A stretch of DNA of 64,000 nt from Haliscomenobacter sp041740695 (GTDB lineage Bacteria; Bacteroidota; Bacteroidia; Chitinophagales; Saprospiraceae), in assembly GCF_041740695.1 (NCBI RefSeq), contig NZ_JBGSLK010000093.1, positions 134,054 to 198,053 on the forward strand. Direction: 5' to 3'. The translations under genes were made by a program, and so were the position numbers. A model generated the notes under the pieces. That model was given only the letters and a program-made list of their open reading frames with translations, had not been told where the DNA came from and made no database searches. Every line of letters begins with the position of its first letter. Positions within the stretch are counted from its first letter, which is position 1. Below, one piece after another: positions 47,289 to 56,159 of the stretch.

Positions 47289-47987
47289 ATGAAAAACTTG
47301 TTAATCGTCGCCGCAACCGAATTTGAAATTGCCCCAGCACTGCAATGGTTGGAGCAACAAAAAGCGCCCGACACCAACCGGAAATTCAGCTTTAAGGAAT
47401 TGGAAATTAGCGTGTTGTTAACTGGTGTGGGCTTGCCCCTGGCTATGTTTCAACTCACCCGTGCACTCACCACTACACGTTACGACCTGGTGATCAACGC
47501 GGGCATTGCCGGCGCTTTGGATACTCGCCTGGAGCTCGGTGCAGTCGTACAAGTCATCTCCGAAACCTTCGCCGATTTGGGCGTAGAAGAAGCAGATGGA
47601 AGTTTCACCGATTTGTTCAAACTCAATTTGATTCACCCCGAAGCGCCCCCTTTTCAGGATCGAAAAATGGTCAACACCTTCGGCTCGGCTTACGATTTTT
47701 TACCCAAAGTCCACGGCATCACGGTCAACAAAGTGCACGGTGCAGCGCCCAGCATTGAACAACTCAAACGCCGCAGCAATGCCAGCGTAGAAAGTATGGA
47801 AGGAGCAGCCACCTTTTACACCTGCTTGATGTTGCAGACGCCTTTTTTAGAAATTCGTTCAATCTCCAACTTCGTTGAACCCCGCAATCGGGACGCCTGG
47901 AAGATTCCTCTGGCCATTGAGAACCTGAATGTCGTGCTCATCGATATGTTGGCGGGTTTGCTGGAGAACAAATTACGAGCAGATTAA
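47289..47987 (+). CDS. mqnB: Futalosine hydrolase
   Basis: The protein is 232 aa, the usual length for the family. It hydrolyses futalosine to dehypoxanthine futalosine and hypoxanthine in the alternative menaquinone pathway. It has the nucleoside phosphorylase-like fold: LLIVAATEFEIAPAL at the N-terminus, VLLTGVGLPLAMFQLTRAL, the glycine-rich DLVINAGIAGALD segment and the nucleoside-binding SVESMEGAATFYTC motif. Residues RSISNFVEPRNRDAWKI near the C-terminus are typical of MqnB. It overlaps the convergent downstream gene by four bases (47984-47987), so no terminator fits between them. Other mqn genes are not in the window. Confidence 0.9.
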   Translation: MKNLLIVAATEFEIAPALQWLEQQKAPDTNRKFSFKELEISVLLTGVGLPLAMFQLTRALTTTRYDLVINAGIAGALDTRLELGAVVQVISETFADLGVEEADGSFTDLFKLNLIHPEAPPFQDRKMVNTFGSAYDFLPKVHGITVNKVHGAAPSIEQLKRRSNASVESMEGAATFYTCLMLQTPFLEIRSISNFVEPRNRDAWKIPLAIENLNVVLIDMLAGLLENKLRAD

Positions 47988-49414
47988 TCTTGTGTTTTGG
48001 GTGCCTCCGTCACCAAAGTGGTATCCGAAACCAGCGTTGGTACGATATATCCTCCCGTGTCAATGCTCACTTTGGGCAATAGGCTTTTGAGTTCCCGCCA
48101 ATCGCTGCTGCCTTTGACTGCCGTTTGATAAACGTAAACTTCACGCAAACTTGTCACCACTTTTAAATGCGCCAAACCCGCCTTACTGACCTTGGTATTG
48201 ACCAAATTGAGGTAACTCAGGTACTTGGACGATTTCAGCGCCAGCAAACCCGCATCACTCACTTTGGTGCCATCCAAAAACAACTTGGTCAAATGGGGCA
48301 ATTCAGCCAGGATTTTTAGCTCCTGATCTCCAACCGTCACTCCACTCAAACGCAGCGCCACCACTTGTTCAGCAATGGGTTTTAACAAAGCTAGGTCTTT
48401 GGCGTCAGCATCCGGCACATTGATGAAATTGACGGATATAAGGGTGTTGTTCTGTCCTAGCGGAATCACCACTGCACCCGCATCCTTCAATGCTTGAACG
48501 GCTTGGGGATCAGGCGCAGGTACCTTTATTTCTGGCCAAATCGAAACCTCAACTGGCGCAACGCTGGCTCCTCCTTTTTGCAAAGCAGCCAAAAGTGGTT
48601 TGATTTCCTCCGTTTGAGGCAAATCCTTTACCTTTTTATCATAAGCAGCACCCGTTTCAATCCACCAATGCAACAATTTAACTTCAGCCTCGCTGAGTTG
48701 GTTTTTCTCCTTGGGCGGCATGTGTTTTTCGTCAGATTTGGGCAGCAGCAGGCGGCGCATCAGTTCACTGTCGGCTACTTTTCCGGCGACTACAATTTCC
48801 CCATTTTTGCCTCCTTTTTGAATGAAATCGGGATTGTCGAGCCGCAGTTTGCCCTTTTGTTTGGTAGAACCATGGCAGGACACACATTTTTCCTGTAACA
48901 AAGGAGCTACTACTGCTGCATAAGCATTGGCTTCTGGAATATTTTCGATTTGAGCAGGTGCCAGAACTGCTGGTGGCAGCCCCAACCAACTCCGGTAAGG
49001 CTCGGGCAGCCCTTGGGTCAAATAATCGCTACCGTGCGTCAAAGAGCCCCCCAAATGCCCGGCACTACTGACCAGGGCTACCAAAACCAATTGTAGAAGG
49101 AAACCAAACCTGCGGTTGATCCCTGATTTTTGCAACAGGAGCATCAAAGCTCCCCAAACGGCTACGGCAATGCCCAAATTGCGGTGTTGGTTCAAGGCTT
49201 GCAAGTCGTATTCGCCGCTCAAAGACAAGAGATAACCCGTCACACAGGAAAAAATCGCTGCCAGGGTACCCATCAACAAGGCAAAAGGCACTACAGCTTT
49301 TAAGTGTTGAAAGCGCTGCCAACGGCCCAGCCAGGCAAAAAGTACCGCCAGGAGCAAAATACCAATGGGCAAGTGAACCAATAAAGGATGGAAACGACCG
49401 AGAAAATTAAGCAT
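47984..49414 (-). CDS. DUF2231-type membrane protein fused to planctomycete-type cytochrome c and leucine-rich repeats
   Basis: The protein is 476 aa. The N-terminal 125 residues contain four membrane helices, starting FHPLLVHLPIGILLLAVLFAWLG, a DUF2231-like signature. A PSCyt1-type cytochrome c domain follows, with heme motif CVSCHG at 177-182, the spacing SELMRRLLLPKSDEKHMPPKEK (M likely the axial ligand) and LHWWIETGA. The C-terminal part (about 320-450) has leucine-rich repeat-like motifs (LPHLTKLFLDGTKVSDAGLLAL; YLSYLNLVNTKVSKAGLAHL). It probably carries electrons at the inner membrane with the periplasmic proteins encoded upstream in the same operon; the substrate is unknown. It is the last gene of that operon. 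Confidence 0.8.
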   Translation of the reverse strand: MLNFLGRFHPLLVHLPIGILLLAVLFAWLGRWQRFQHLKAVVPFALLMGTLAAIFSCVTGYLLSLSGEYDLQALNQHRNLGIAVAVWGALMLLLQKSGINRRFGFLLQLVLVALVSSAGHLGGSLTHGSDYLTQGLPEPYRSWLGLPPAVLAPAQIENIPEANAYAAVVAPLLQEKCVSCHGSTKQKGKLRLDNPDFIQKGGKNGEIVVAGKVADSELMRRLLLPKSDEKHMPPKEKNQLSEAEVKLLHWWIETGAAYDKKVKDLPQTEEIKPLLAALQKGGASVAPVEVSIWPEIKVPAPDPQAVQALKDAGAVVIPLGQNNTLISVNFINVPDADAKDLALLKPIAEQVVALRLSGVTVGDQELKILAELPHLTKLFLDGTKVSDAGLLALKSSKYLSYLNLVNTKVSKAGLAHLKVVTSLREVYVYQTAVKGSSDWRELKSLLPKVSIDTGGYIVPTLVSDTTLVTEAPKTQD

Positions 49415-49545
49415 GTTGAGTTGATGAGGTTGAGAGGGTTGAGGAGGTTGAGGGAGGTTGAGGCTACCGCAGCGATTTTGACAAAGCTAGTGTCTAAGTC
49501 TCTGCGGTAGCCTCAACCTCCCTCAACCTTCTCAACCTCCCTCAA
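49415..49545. repeat. GGTTGAGG palindromic element, copy 2
   Basis: Core arms GGTTGAGGCTACCGCAG (49456-49472) and CTGCGGTAGCCTCAACC (49502-49518) are perfectly complementary. The loop starts CGATTTTGACAAA and ends GTGTCTAAGTCT. Outer GGTTGAGG units extend the palindrome until it meets the start codon at 49414 on one side and the stop codon at 49546 on the other, filling the gap exactly. Confidence 0.88.
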
Positions 49546-50472
49546 CTATTTTTTAACAAGGTACCGCGAACGCAACATTTCCATCATATGCACATTGATT
49601 GCCCATTGATCAGCCAATGGTTGCCGGGTATAGGGCACTGTGGGCAAGTACATGGGCGGGCCAAATTCGGTTAAAATGGTCATGGGCTGTTTTTGATTCA
49701 CCTTCATTTCCACCACCTTGTCCCACCAAGCCAGGTGCGCTTTGAGGGCATCTGCCCATTCAGGCGCACGGGGATCGGTTACCTGTGGCCCTTCCTGATG
49801 CCCCACCCGGGCGTGGATATGGTCGGTGCGGGCTAGGGCCAACTCTACTGTTTCTTTTTGGTCCGCTAACAGGGATTCATGCACCACACACCAATGCGAG
49901 ATGTCGAGCGTAAGGCGCATGCCGGGAATTTTTTCCAGCAAAGCCCGGGTAATCGGTGCCGAATAACAAATCCGTCCGCGGTGGGTTTCATGGTAAACCG
50001 GCACTCCAGATGCTTTACCCGCAGTGATGCTCAACTCGATGATGTTTTGAGCCTGATCCAGGGTAAAATAATCTTTCCCCGAATGGCAATTGAGGTACAG
50101 CGGCTTGAGGTTCGCGGCATTTTTTAAGGCCTGGATGAACTGGGTGAAATGTTCCTTGAAATCACTGCTTCCAGAACCCACTAAAAAGCCGTACTCCAGC
50201 CCATTGGCTTTGGTCGCTCTTTCCAGTGCAATTCGGTCTGTGTCGTTGGTGGGTGCCCACACTTCGATGCCATCGTAGCCTGCTTTTTTGGCTTTGGCAC
50301 AAAATTCATCGATACTTCCACTGAATCCCCAGCTCGTGGCCAGCATTTTTAAGGAGAAATCTGCCGGGACATGAAAAGGCAATGGCGTTTCAGCCAGCGC
50401 CGAAACTTGATCTATCATTAGCCCCGCCCCAAGACTGAGGGATTGGGCGAGAAATTTACGTCGGTTTGGCAT
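49546..50472 (-). CDS. Tat-exported sugar phosphate isomerase/epimerase-like protein
   Basis: The protein is 308 aa. A Tat signal (NRRKFLAQSLSLGAGLMIDQVSALA) precedes a xylose-isomerase-like TIM barrel, with segments typical of that superfamily: SIDEFCAKAKKAGYDGIEVWAP, PLYLNCHSGKDYF, VPVYHETHRGRICYS, RLTLDISHWCVVHES and HIHARVGHQEGPQV. The His, Glu and Asp residues in these strands (H of YHETHRG, D of LTLDISHW, H of HIHARVG) are the expected metal ligands. The substrate cannot be read from sequence. It sits in an operon with DUF1501 and DUF1553 proteins, as in planctomycetes, so it likely acts in the periplasm. Confidence 0.8.
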   Translation of the reverse strand: MPNRRKFLAQSLSLGAGLMIDQVSALAETPLPFHVPADFSLKMLATSWGFSGSIDEFCAKAKKAGYDGIEVWAPTNDTDRIALERATKANGLEYGFLVGSGSSDFKEHFTQFIQALKNAANLKPLYLNCHSGKDYFTLDQAQNIIELSITAGKASGVPVYHETHRGRICYSAPITRALLEKIPGMRLTLDISHWCVVHESLLADQKETVELALARTDHIHARVGHQEGPQVTDPRAPEWADALKAHLAWWDKVVEMKVNQKQPMTILTEFGPPMYLPTVPYTRQPLADQWAINVHMMEMLRSRYLVKK

Positions 50473-50477
50473 AAAAA

Positions 50478-50603
50478 AAGTTGAGAGGTTGAGGAGTTGA
50501 GGAGTTGAGGAGTTGAGAAGGTTGAGAAGGTTGAGGCTGCCGCAGAGACTTAGACACTTCCTTTGTCAAAATCGCTGCGGTAGCCTCAACCTTCCTCAAC
50601 TAT
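50478..50603. repeat. GGTTGAGG palindromic element, copy 3 (inverted)
   Basis: Core arms lie at 50529-50545 (GGTTGAGGCTGCCGCAG) and 50575-50591. Relative to copy 2 the loop is inverted; read on the minus strand it differs from copy 2 at about two positions. The single arm mismatch gives a G-U pair on the plus-strand RNA. The element fills the gap between the isomerase-like start (50472) and the DUF1501 stop (50606). Confidence 0.85.
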
Positions 50604-50605
50604 AA

Positions 50606-52108
50606 CTAAACTATTGCCCTAATCACTTCTCCCTCCACATCCGTCAACCGGAAAGGCCGACCCTGGAAAGGAAACGTGAATTTTTCGTGTTCAAAACCCA
50701 GTTGATTGAGGATGGTGGCCTGCACGTCAAAAACGGACACCTTGCCACTGATGGGGCTAAAGCCAATTTCATCCGTTTCGCCAAAACTCACCCCTTTTTT
50801 GATGCCGCCACCGCACATCCAAATCGTGAAAGCGTCGGCATGGTGGTCGCGGCCTTTGAAAGGCAGCTCCAACCCATTCCGGTTTTCCTGCATGGGGGTG
50901 CGCCCAAATTCGGAACCCCAAACCACCAGCGTTTCATCCAGCAGTCCCCGCTGTTTGAGGTCGAGGATGAGGGCACTCATGGACTTGTCAATTTCGCGGC
51001 ATTTGTTGGCCAGTCCAATATCCACCGAGCCATCCGCACTGGTGCCGTGGGTGTCCCAACCCCAATCGTAGAGTTGTACAAAACGCACCCCTTTTTCGAT
51101 CAATTTGCGAGCGAGCAAGGCGTTGTTGGCAAAGGATTCTTTGCCCGGTTTTACTCCGTACATTTCCTTGATGTATTCCGGCTCATCGTTGATGTTCATC
51201 ACCTCGGGAGCAGAAACCTGCATGCGGTAAGCCATTTCGTATTGAGCGATCCGCGACATGATTTCAGGATCCTGGAATTCTTCGTAAGTTTTGCGGTTCA
51301 CCTCATTGATGGCGTCGATGGAGGCTTTGCGCAGGTCGCGGTCGATGCCGTGCGGATCTTGCAGGTACAACACGGGTTCACCCGCCGAGCGGCATTGTAC
51401 GCCCTGATAGACGGATGGCAAAAAACCACTGCCCCATACCGCTTTTCCGGCATCAGGGTTTTGGCCCCCGGAGGTCAGCACGACAAATCCGGGTAAGTTG
51501 TTGTTTTCAGAGCCCAATCCATACGTCACCCAGGAACCCAAACTGGGTCGCCCAAGGCGCGCACTCCCCGTTTGCATCATCAATTGTGCGGGGGCGTGGT
51601 TGAACTGATCGGTATGCACCGCCTTAAGGAAAGATACCTCATCGGCGAGTTCGGCAAAATGGGGCAAAATGTCGGATACCCAGGCGCCCGATTGCCCTCT
51701 TTGCTGGAATTTGGCCTGTGGCCCCAGCATTTTGGGTACGCCGCGAATGAAAGCAAATCGTTTGCCCGCCAGCAGCGATTCGGGGCACAATTGCCCGTCC
51801 AATTTGGCCAAGTCGGGTTTGAAGTCAAACATCTCCAATTGAGAAGGTGCTCCAGCCATATGCAAATAAATCACTGACTTAGCCTTACCTGGAAAATGAG
51901 GCGGGCGGGGCAACATGGGGTTGTTGGGGTCGTATTGCACTGGATTAATACCAGTGGTATTTCCACCTGGAACACAAGAGCCCAGCAATTGACTCAAGGC
52001 CACTGCGCCCAGACCCATGCCACATTGTTTGAGGAACAAACGCCGGGTGGATAACTCTGCTTTGCTCAGGATGGCTTCTTGGTATATGTTGATTTTTGAC
52101 TTTTCCAT
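50606..52108 (-). CDS. DUF1501 Tat-exported protein
   Basis: The protein is 500 aa. A twin-arginine motif (STRRLFLKQ) and a hydrophobic stretch end in LLGSC, a possible lipobox, suggesting a Tat-exported lipoprotein. DUF1501 belongs to the alkaline phosphatase/sulfatase-like superfamily. Typical segments include KAKSVIYLHMAGAPSQLEMFDFKP, DEVSFLKAVHTDQFNHAPAQLMMQTG, RFVQLYDWGWDTHGTS, LVVWGSEFGRTPMQ and HADAFTIWMCGGGIKKG. Its stop codon abuts a palindromic element, and its start lies 3 bp after the stop of the upstream DUF1553 gene, so the two are translationally close. Paired DUF1553-DUF1501 genes are known mainly from planctomycetes and verrucomicrobia; the chemical reaction is not established. 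Confidence 0.9.
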   Translation of the reverse strand: MEKSKINIYQEAILSKAELSTRRLFLKQCGMGLGAVALSQLLGSCVPGGNTTGINPVQYDPNNPMLPRPPHFPGKAKSVIYLHMAGAPSQLEMFDFKPDLAKLDGQLCPESLLAGKRFAFIRGVPKMLGPQAKFQQRGQSGAWVSDILPHFAELADEVSFLKAVHTDQFNHAPAQLMMQTGSARLGRPSLGSWVTYGLGSENNNLPGFVVLTSGGQNPDAGKAVWGSGFLPSVYQGVQCRSAGEPVLYLQDPHGIDRDLRKASIDAINEVNRKTYEEFQDPEIMSRIAQYEMAYRMQVSAPEVMNINDEPEYIKEMYGVKPGKESFANNALLARKLIEKGVRFVQLYDWGWDTHGTSADGSVDIGLANKCREIDKSMSALILDLKQRGLLDETLVVWGSEFGRTPMQENRNGLELPFKGRDHHADAFTIWMCGGGIKKGVSFGETDEIGFSPISGKVSVFDVQATILNQLGFEHEKFTFPFQGRPFRLTDVEGEVIRAIV

Positions 52109-52111
52109 TTC

Positions 52112-54883
52112 TTAACTTTTAGTAATGACTTCATCCAGGTTCAAAATCGCATTGGCAACGATGGTCAAAGCCGCATGTGCAGCCGGGTCTTTGACCTTTT
52201 GCTCACCCAACAATTCCTGCGTCAATTTGGGATCAGCCTGATATTTGGCCAAGGCTTTTTGGTACAATTTGACCAAAATCGCCCCTTTTTTGGCATCAAT
52301 TTTATGCTTCAGTGCCAGGTAATAACCCCGGGCGATTTGGTGATCCACCTCCGTACCCGCATAACGCATACGTTTGGCCAAGGCCTGGGCCGCCTCCACA
52401 TACACGGGATCGTTCAGTGTAACCAGTGCTTGTAAGGGCGTATTGGTGCGAATCCGGCGTGCGGTACACACGTTGCGCGAAGTCCCATCAAAGGTCAACA
52501 TCGAAGGGTAGGCACTGGTGCGTTTGTGGTAGGTATACACGGCGCGGCGGTAACGGTCTTCCCCTTGGCTCTGGACCCACTTTTCGTTGCCATAGGGACT
52601 GGCCCAAATGCCTTCAGGCTGATAGGGCATGACCCCCGGGCCGTACATTTTGGGGCTCAACAAACCACTCAATACCATGGCTTGATCCCGTACTTGCTCG
52701 GCGCTGAGGCGTACCCGTGGGTATCGGGCGTAGTAGCGGTTGTAGGGGTCTTTTTCCTGCATTTGAGGCGAAGTTTCCGCGCGTTGTTGGTAAGTATTGC
52801 TGCTCACGATGTTTTTTAGTGCGGTTTTGATGCTCCATTTTTGCTGGTGGGTAAATTGCCAGGCCAGGTGATCCAACAATTCGGGATGCGAAGGCGTGCT
52901 GCCTTGTGAACCCATGTCTTCCAATGTTTCGACCAAACCCATCCCAAAAATCTGTTCCCACAATCGATTGATGAAGGTGCGGGCGGTCAATGGATTTTCG
53001 GCACTACTCAACCAACGGGCAAAACCCAGGCGGTTGTTGGGTGCTTTGCTGTCCACGGTTCCGAGGATTTTCGGCACACCAGGCTCAACTTCTTTGCCTT
53101 TGACCAACCAGTTGCCCCGTTCAAAAACATGGGTTTTGCGCTGCATGAACCAGGGACTTTCCACCATGACGGGTGTAGAGGGTGGCTTGGAGTTGAGCAA
53201 ATGCCAGAAGTCAGCGTTGTATTTGGCATAGTCGGAATCGTCTTTGCCGGGAAAAGGCTGGGTGAAATGAAACCAGTCAAAACCAATGCCCCCTTGGGTG
53301 ATTTCTTTGATGCCTGGATTGCGGTAAACCCAGTACAAATCGTGTTTGCCGGAAGGCGCTTTGATGTCCAGCTCGACAATCCTCCAACCTCCTTCGGGAC
53401 TGGGCACTTGAAAATCGAGTACCAACGGCCCATTCACACTGTCTGCATGGATTTCCCAGCGGCCCCCTTCCGTGTGGGGACGGATACGGCAGATCAATTT
53501 GGTGGCGCTATAAGTGCCTACTTGTTTGAAGCGAGCAACTCCATCTTTGCGCATCACCAAGGTTTTGGTGTCGTACAATTCGCTGTTGACAAATTGATCA
53601 CCAGCGATGGAATAGATCGAAGGTTGAAGCGTTTTGAGGAAGGTGTACAGTTCCAGACTCCGTTGAGGGGTACTTACCTGGGCGACCCATTTGCAGAGGC
53701 TATCCAGTTTCACACTGTCGGCAGTAGGGTAGTGGCGCAAGAGAGGATATTCCTCGTAGGTATCTTCGTCGCGGGCATTGTTAAAATAGGCCATTACCCG
53801 GTAATATTCCTCGTGTTTGATGTCTTCATAAGGGTGGCCGTGGCATTGGGTGCAGGCAAAAGTGGTGCCCAGCAAGCCTTCAAAAGTGGTGTTGACACGA
53901 TCCACCACGGCGGCTACCCGGAATTCTTCATTGTCGGTACCGCCCTCGTCGTTGGTGGTGGTGTTGCGGTGAAAAGCAGTGGCCAGGTACTGCTCATCGG
54001 ATGGATTGGGCAACAAATCACCCGCAATTTGATCGACTAAAAATTGGTTGTAAGGCATGTCTCGATTGAGGGCCCGGATCAACCAATCGCGGTAATGCCA
54101 AATCTGCCGCCCCGGGTCGCGTTCGTAGCCCTTGGTATCGGCGTACCGGGCGACGTCCATCCACATGGAGGCCCAACGTTCGCCAAACTGAGGGGAGGCC
54201 AGGAGAGCATCCACAAGTTTTTCATAAGCTGTGGGGCTGTTGTCTTGCAGATAGGCTTTGGCAATGGACTCTGGCGCGGGCATACCAATCAAATCGAGGC
54301 TGGCCCGGCGCAACAAGGTCGCTTTGTCGGCCTTGGGCGATGGGTTCAGGCCCTGCTTTTGCATTTCGGCCAGGATAAACTTGTCGATGTCACTCTTGGC
54401 CCAATCGCTGTTTTTTTGTGGAAACAAACCTAAAAATCCTTTCGTGGAAGGTACTTGCACGGGTTGCACGGGCACATACGCCCAGTGGGTGCCCCATACG
54501 GCGCCTTCTTTGATCCATTGCCGAAGCGTGGCGATTTCTGCGGTCGACAAGGGCGCTGCTTCGAAGGGCATTCGTTCTTCGGGGTCGTGGTGGGTAATGC
54601 GGCGCATCAACTCACTCTCGCTGGGTTTACCGGGCACGATGGCAGGTTTGCCCGACTCGTTGGGACGCAGCATTTCCGCGCGGTTCATCATGCTAAAACC
54701 GCCATTTTTTTTCACTCCGCCGTGGCAAGAGATGCATCTTTTGTTAAAAATGGGTTTGACCTGGGTGTTAAAATGGACGGGCTCTTGGTTCAAGCCAACC
54801 CAATTGGCCAGCAAGAGCAGCAACAACAAGAGGCTGATGCTAAACAGAAAATAGCGGCTATTTTGGAGAATGGACGATTTCAT
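52112..54883 (-). CDS. PSCyt1/DUF1549/DUF1553 domain protein
   Basis: The protein is 923 aa from the ATG at 54883; a TTG at 54910 would extend it. The N-terminus is a signal anchor (SSILQNSRYFLFSISLLLLLLLL). A planctomycete cytochrome c domain follows with heme motif CISCHGG and ESELMRRITHHDPEERMPF. DUF1549 (PSCyt2; RRASLDLIGMPAP, FGERWASMWMDVARYADTKGYERD, a second heme-like motif CTQCHGHPYEDI) comes next. A middle region is possibly carbohydrate-binding (WEIHADSVNGPLVLDF...GKHDLYWVYRNPG). The C-terminal DUF1553 (PSD1) has NPLTARTFINRLWEQIFGMGLVETLEDMGSQG, PRVRLSAEQVRDQAMVLSGLLS and FDGTSRNVCTARRIRTNTPLQAL. It leads a four-gene operon; an oxidative role on a periplasmic substrate is inferred. 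Confidence 0.92.
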   Translation of the reverse strand: MKSSILQNSRYFLFSISLLLLLLLLANWVGLNQEPVHFNTQVKPIFNKRCISCHGGVKKNGGFSMMNRAEMLRPNESGKPAIVPGKPSESELMRRITHHDPEERMPFEAAPLSTAEIATLRQWIKEGAVWGTHWAYVPVQPVQVPSTKGFLGLFPQKNSDWAKSDIDKFILAEMQKQGLNPSPKADKATLLRRASLDLIGMPAPESIAKAYLQDNSPTAYEKLVDALLASPQFGERWASMWMDVARYADTKGYERDPGRQIWHYRDWLIRALNRDMPYNQFLVDQIAGDLLPNPSDEQYLATAFHRNTTTNDEGGTDNEEFRVAAVVDRVNTTFEGLLGTTFACTQCHGHPYEDIKHEEYYRVMAYFNNARDEDTYEEYPLLRHYPTADSVKLDSLCKWVAQVSTPQRSLELYTFLKTLQPSIYSIAGDQFVNSELYDTKTLVMRKDGVARFKQVGTYSATKLICRIRPHTEGGRWEIHADSVNGPLVLDFQVPSPEGGWRIVELDIKAPSGKHDLYWVYRNPGIKEITQGGIGFDWFHFTQPFPGKDDSDYAKYNADFWHLLNSKPPSTPVMVESPWFMQRKTHVFERGNWLVKGKEVEPGVPKILGTVDSKAPNNRLGFARWLSSAENPLTARTFINRLWEQIFGMGLVETLEDMGSQGSTPSHPELLDHLAWQFTHQQKWSIKTALKNIVSSNTYQQRAETSPQMQEKDPYNRYYARYPRVRLSAEQVRDQAMVLSGLLSPKMYGPGVMPYQPEGIWASPYGNEKWVQSQGEDRYRRAVYTYHKRTSAYPSMLTFDGTSRNVCTARRIRTNTPLQALVTLNDPVYVEAAQALAKRMRYAGTEVDHQIARGYYLALKHKIDAKKGAILVKLYQKALAKYQADPKLTQELLGEQKVKDPAAHAALTIVANAILNLDEVITKS

Positions 54884-55037
54884 CTTGCGATTTTTATAAG
54901 ACCGGAACAAATTAAGCGCTTTGTAGGGGTTTTGCCTAGTATTATTTTGCCTTAAATTTGTACTATCTTACTTTTTTTACCAACAGCATCAATTTAAATT
55001 GTGGAAAAATGAATGCACAGGCTAGTTTTTTTTGGCA

Positions 55038-55045
55038 TAAATTTG
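55038..55045 (+). promoter_or_regulatory. -7 element immediately before holA
   Basis: TAAATTTG fits the TAnnTTTG consensus and ends only 4 bp before the ATG at 55050. If used, transcription would start at or very near the start codon, giving a leaderless or almost leaderless mRNA. Confidence 0.45.
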
Positions 55046-55049
55046 CCGC

Positions 55050-56057
55050 ATGACTTTCCCGGAGATACTCAAATCGCTTAAGCAAAAACAATACAAACCG
55101 CTGTACTTCCTACACGGCGACGAGGCCTATTTCATCGATGTGATCAGCGATGCCATCGAAAATGAGGTGCTCAATGAAGGTGAAAAGGCTTTTAATCAAA
55201 CCATTGTGTACGGCAAGGACGTAGACCACCTGACCATTGTTGACGTGGCGCGCCGTTACCCCATGATGTCGCAACACCAGGTGGTGATCCTCAAGGAGGC
55301 GCAGGACATGAAAACCCTCAAAGACCTGCAAACTTATGTGGAAAAACCCCTGGACAGCACGATCCTGGTGATTTGTTACAAAAATGGAAAATACAACTTC
55401 AATTCCAAATTTGGCAAAGCCGTTCAAGCCAAAGGGGTGGTGTTCGAGTCGAAACGCTTGTATGACAATCAGGTGCCCAACTGGATTCAGGACTACCTCA
55501 AGGATAAAAAACTGAACATTCGTCCCGAAGCTTCAGCCATGATCGCCGAATACCTCGGCACCGATCTCAGTAAGGTGGCCAACGAACTGGATAAAATGGC
55601 GATCAACCTGCCGCAGGGGACCGAAATCACCACCAAACACATCGAGGAACAAATCGGCATCAGCAAGGATTACAATGTGTTTGAACTGCAAAAAGCCCTG
55701 GGCCAACGCGATGTACTCAAGGCCAACCGCATCGCCAACTACTTTTCAGCCAATCCCAAACGCAACCCGATTACCGTGATCATTTCTTCCTTGTATGGCT
55801 TTTTTAGCAAGGTGTATTTGCTCAATTTTTTCTTACAGGCTTCGGAAAAGGAACAACTCGAAGCATTGGAATTGCGCTCGGCTTTTTTTCTCAAAGATTA
55901 CCGCGAAGCGACCCGTTTTTTCAACCGGGCAAGGGCGGAAAAGGCGATTGAGGTGTTGAAAGAGTTTGATTTGAAGTCAAAAGGGGTGAATTACAATAGT
56001 ACTGGGAAGGGGGACGAGGAGTTGTTGCGGGAGATGGTTTATTTGTTGCTGCATTGA
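55050..56057 (+). CDS. holA: DNA polymerase III subunit delta
   Basis: The protein is 335 aa, the expected length. Delta is the clamp-loader wrench that opens the beta clamp during replication. The N-terminal domain has KPLYFLHGDEAYFIDVISDAIENEVL and MSQHQVVILKEAQDMKTLKDLQTYVEKPLDSTILVICYKNGKYN. The middle part shows GVVFESKRLYDNQVPNWIQDYLKDKKLNIRPEASAMIAEYLGTDLSKVANELDKM and the EQIGISKDYNVFELQKALGQRD segment. The C-terminal helical collar domain ends GDEELLREMVYLLLH. It stands alone between the divergent DUF1553 operon and the antitoxin gene. The assignment is firm because several family-typical segments occur in the right order. Confidence 0.93.
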   Translation: MTFPEILKSLKQKQYKPLYFLHGDEAYFIDVISDAIENEVLNEGEKAFNQTIVYGKDVDHLTIVDVARRYPMMSQHQVVILKEAQDMKTLKDLQTYVEKPLDSTILVICYKNGKYNFNSKFGKAVQAKGVVFESKRLYDNQVPNWIQDYLKDKKLNIRPEASAMIAEYLGTDLSKVANELDKMAINLPQGTEITTKHIEEQIGISKDYNVFELQKALGQRDVLKANRIANYFSANPKRNPITVIISSLYGFFSKVYLLNFFLQASEKEQLEALELRSAFFLKDYREATRFFNRARAEKAIEVLKEFDLKSKGVNYNSTGKGDEELLREMVYLLLH

Positions 56058-56132
56058 GGGGGTTAAGGATGCATTTTGGGTATAAACTTTCACTTTGGTC
56101 ACTGACTACTGGATTTGCATAAAAATTTGTGT

Positions 56133-56140
56133 TAATTTTG
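56133..56140 (+). promoter_or_regulatory. -7 element of the toxin-antitoxin locus
   Basis: TAATTTTG matches TAnnTTTG and lies 19 bp before the ATG of the antitoxin-like gene. A TTTG at 56114-56117 is the nearest upstream -33 candidate but is spaced only 15 nt away. Confidence 0.45.
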
Positions 56141-56159
56141 AACACATAAAATGTAAAGT

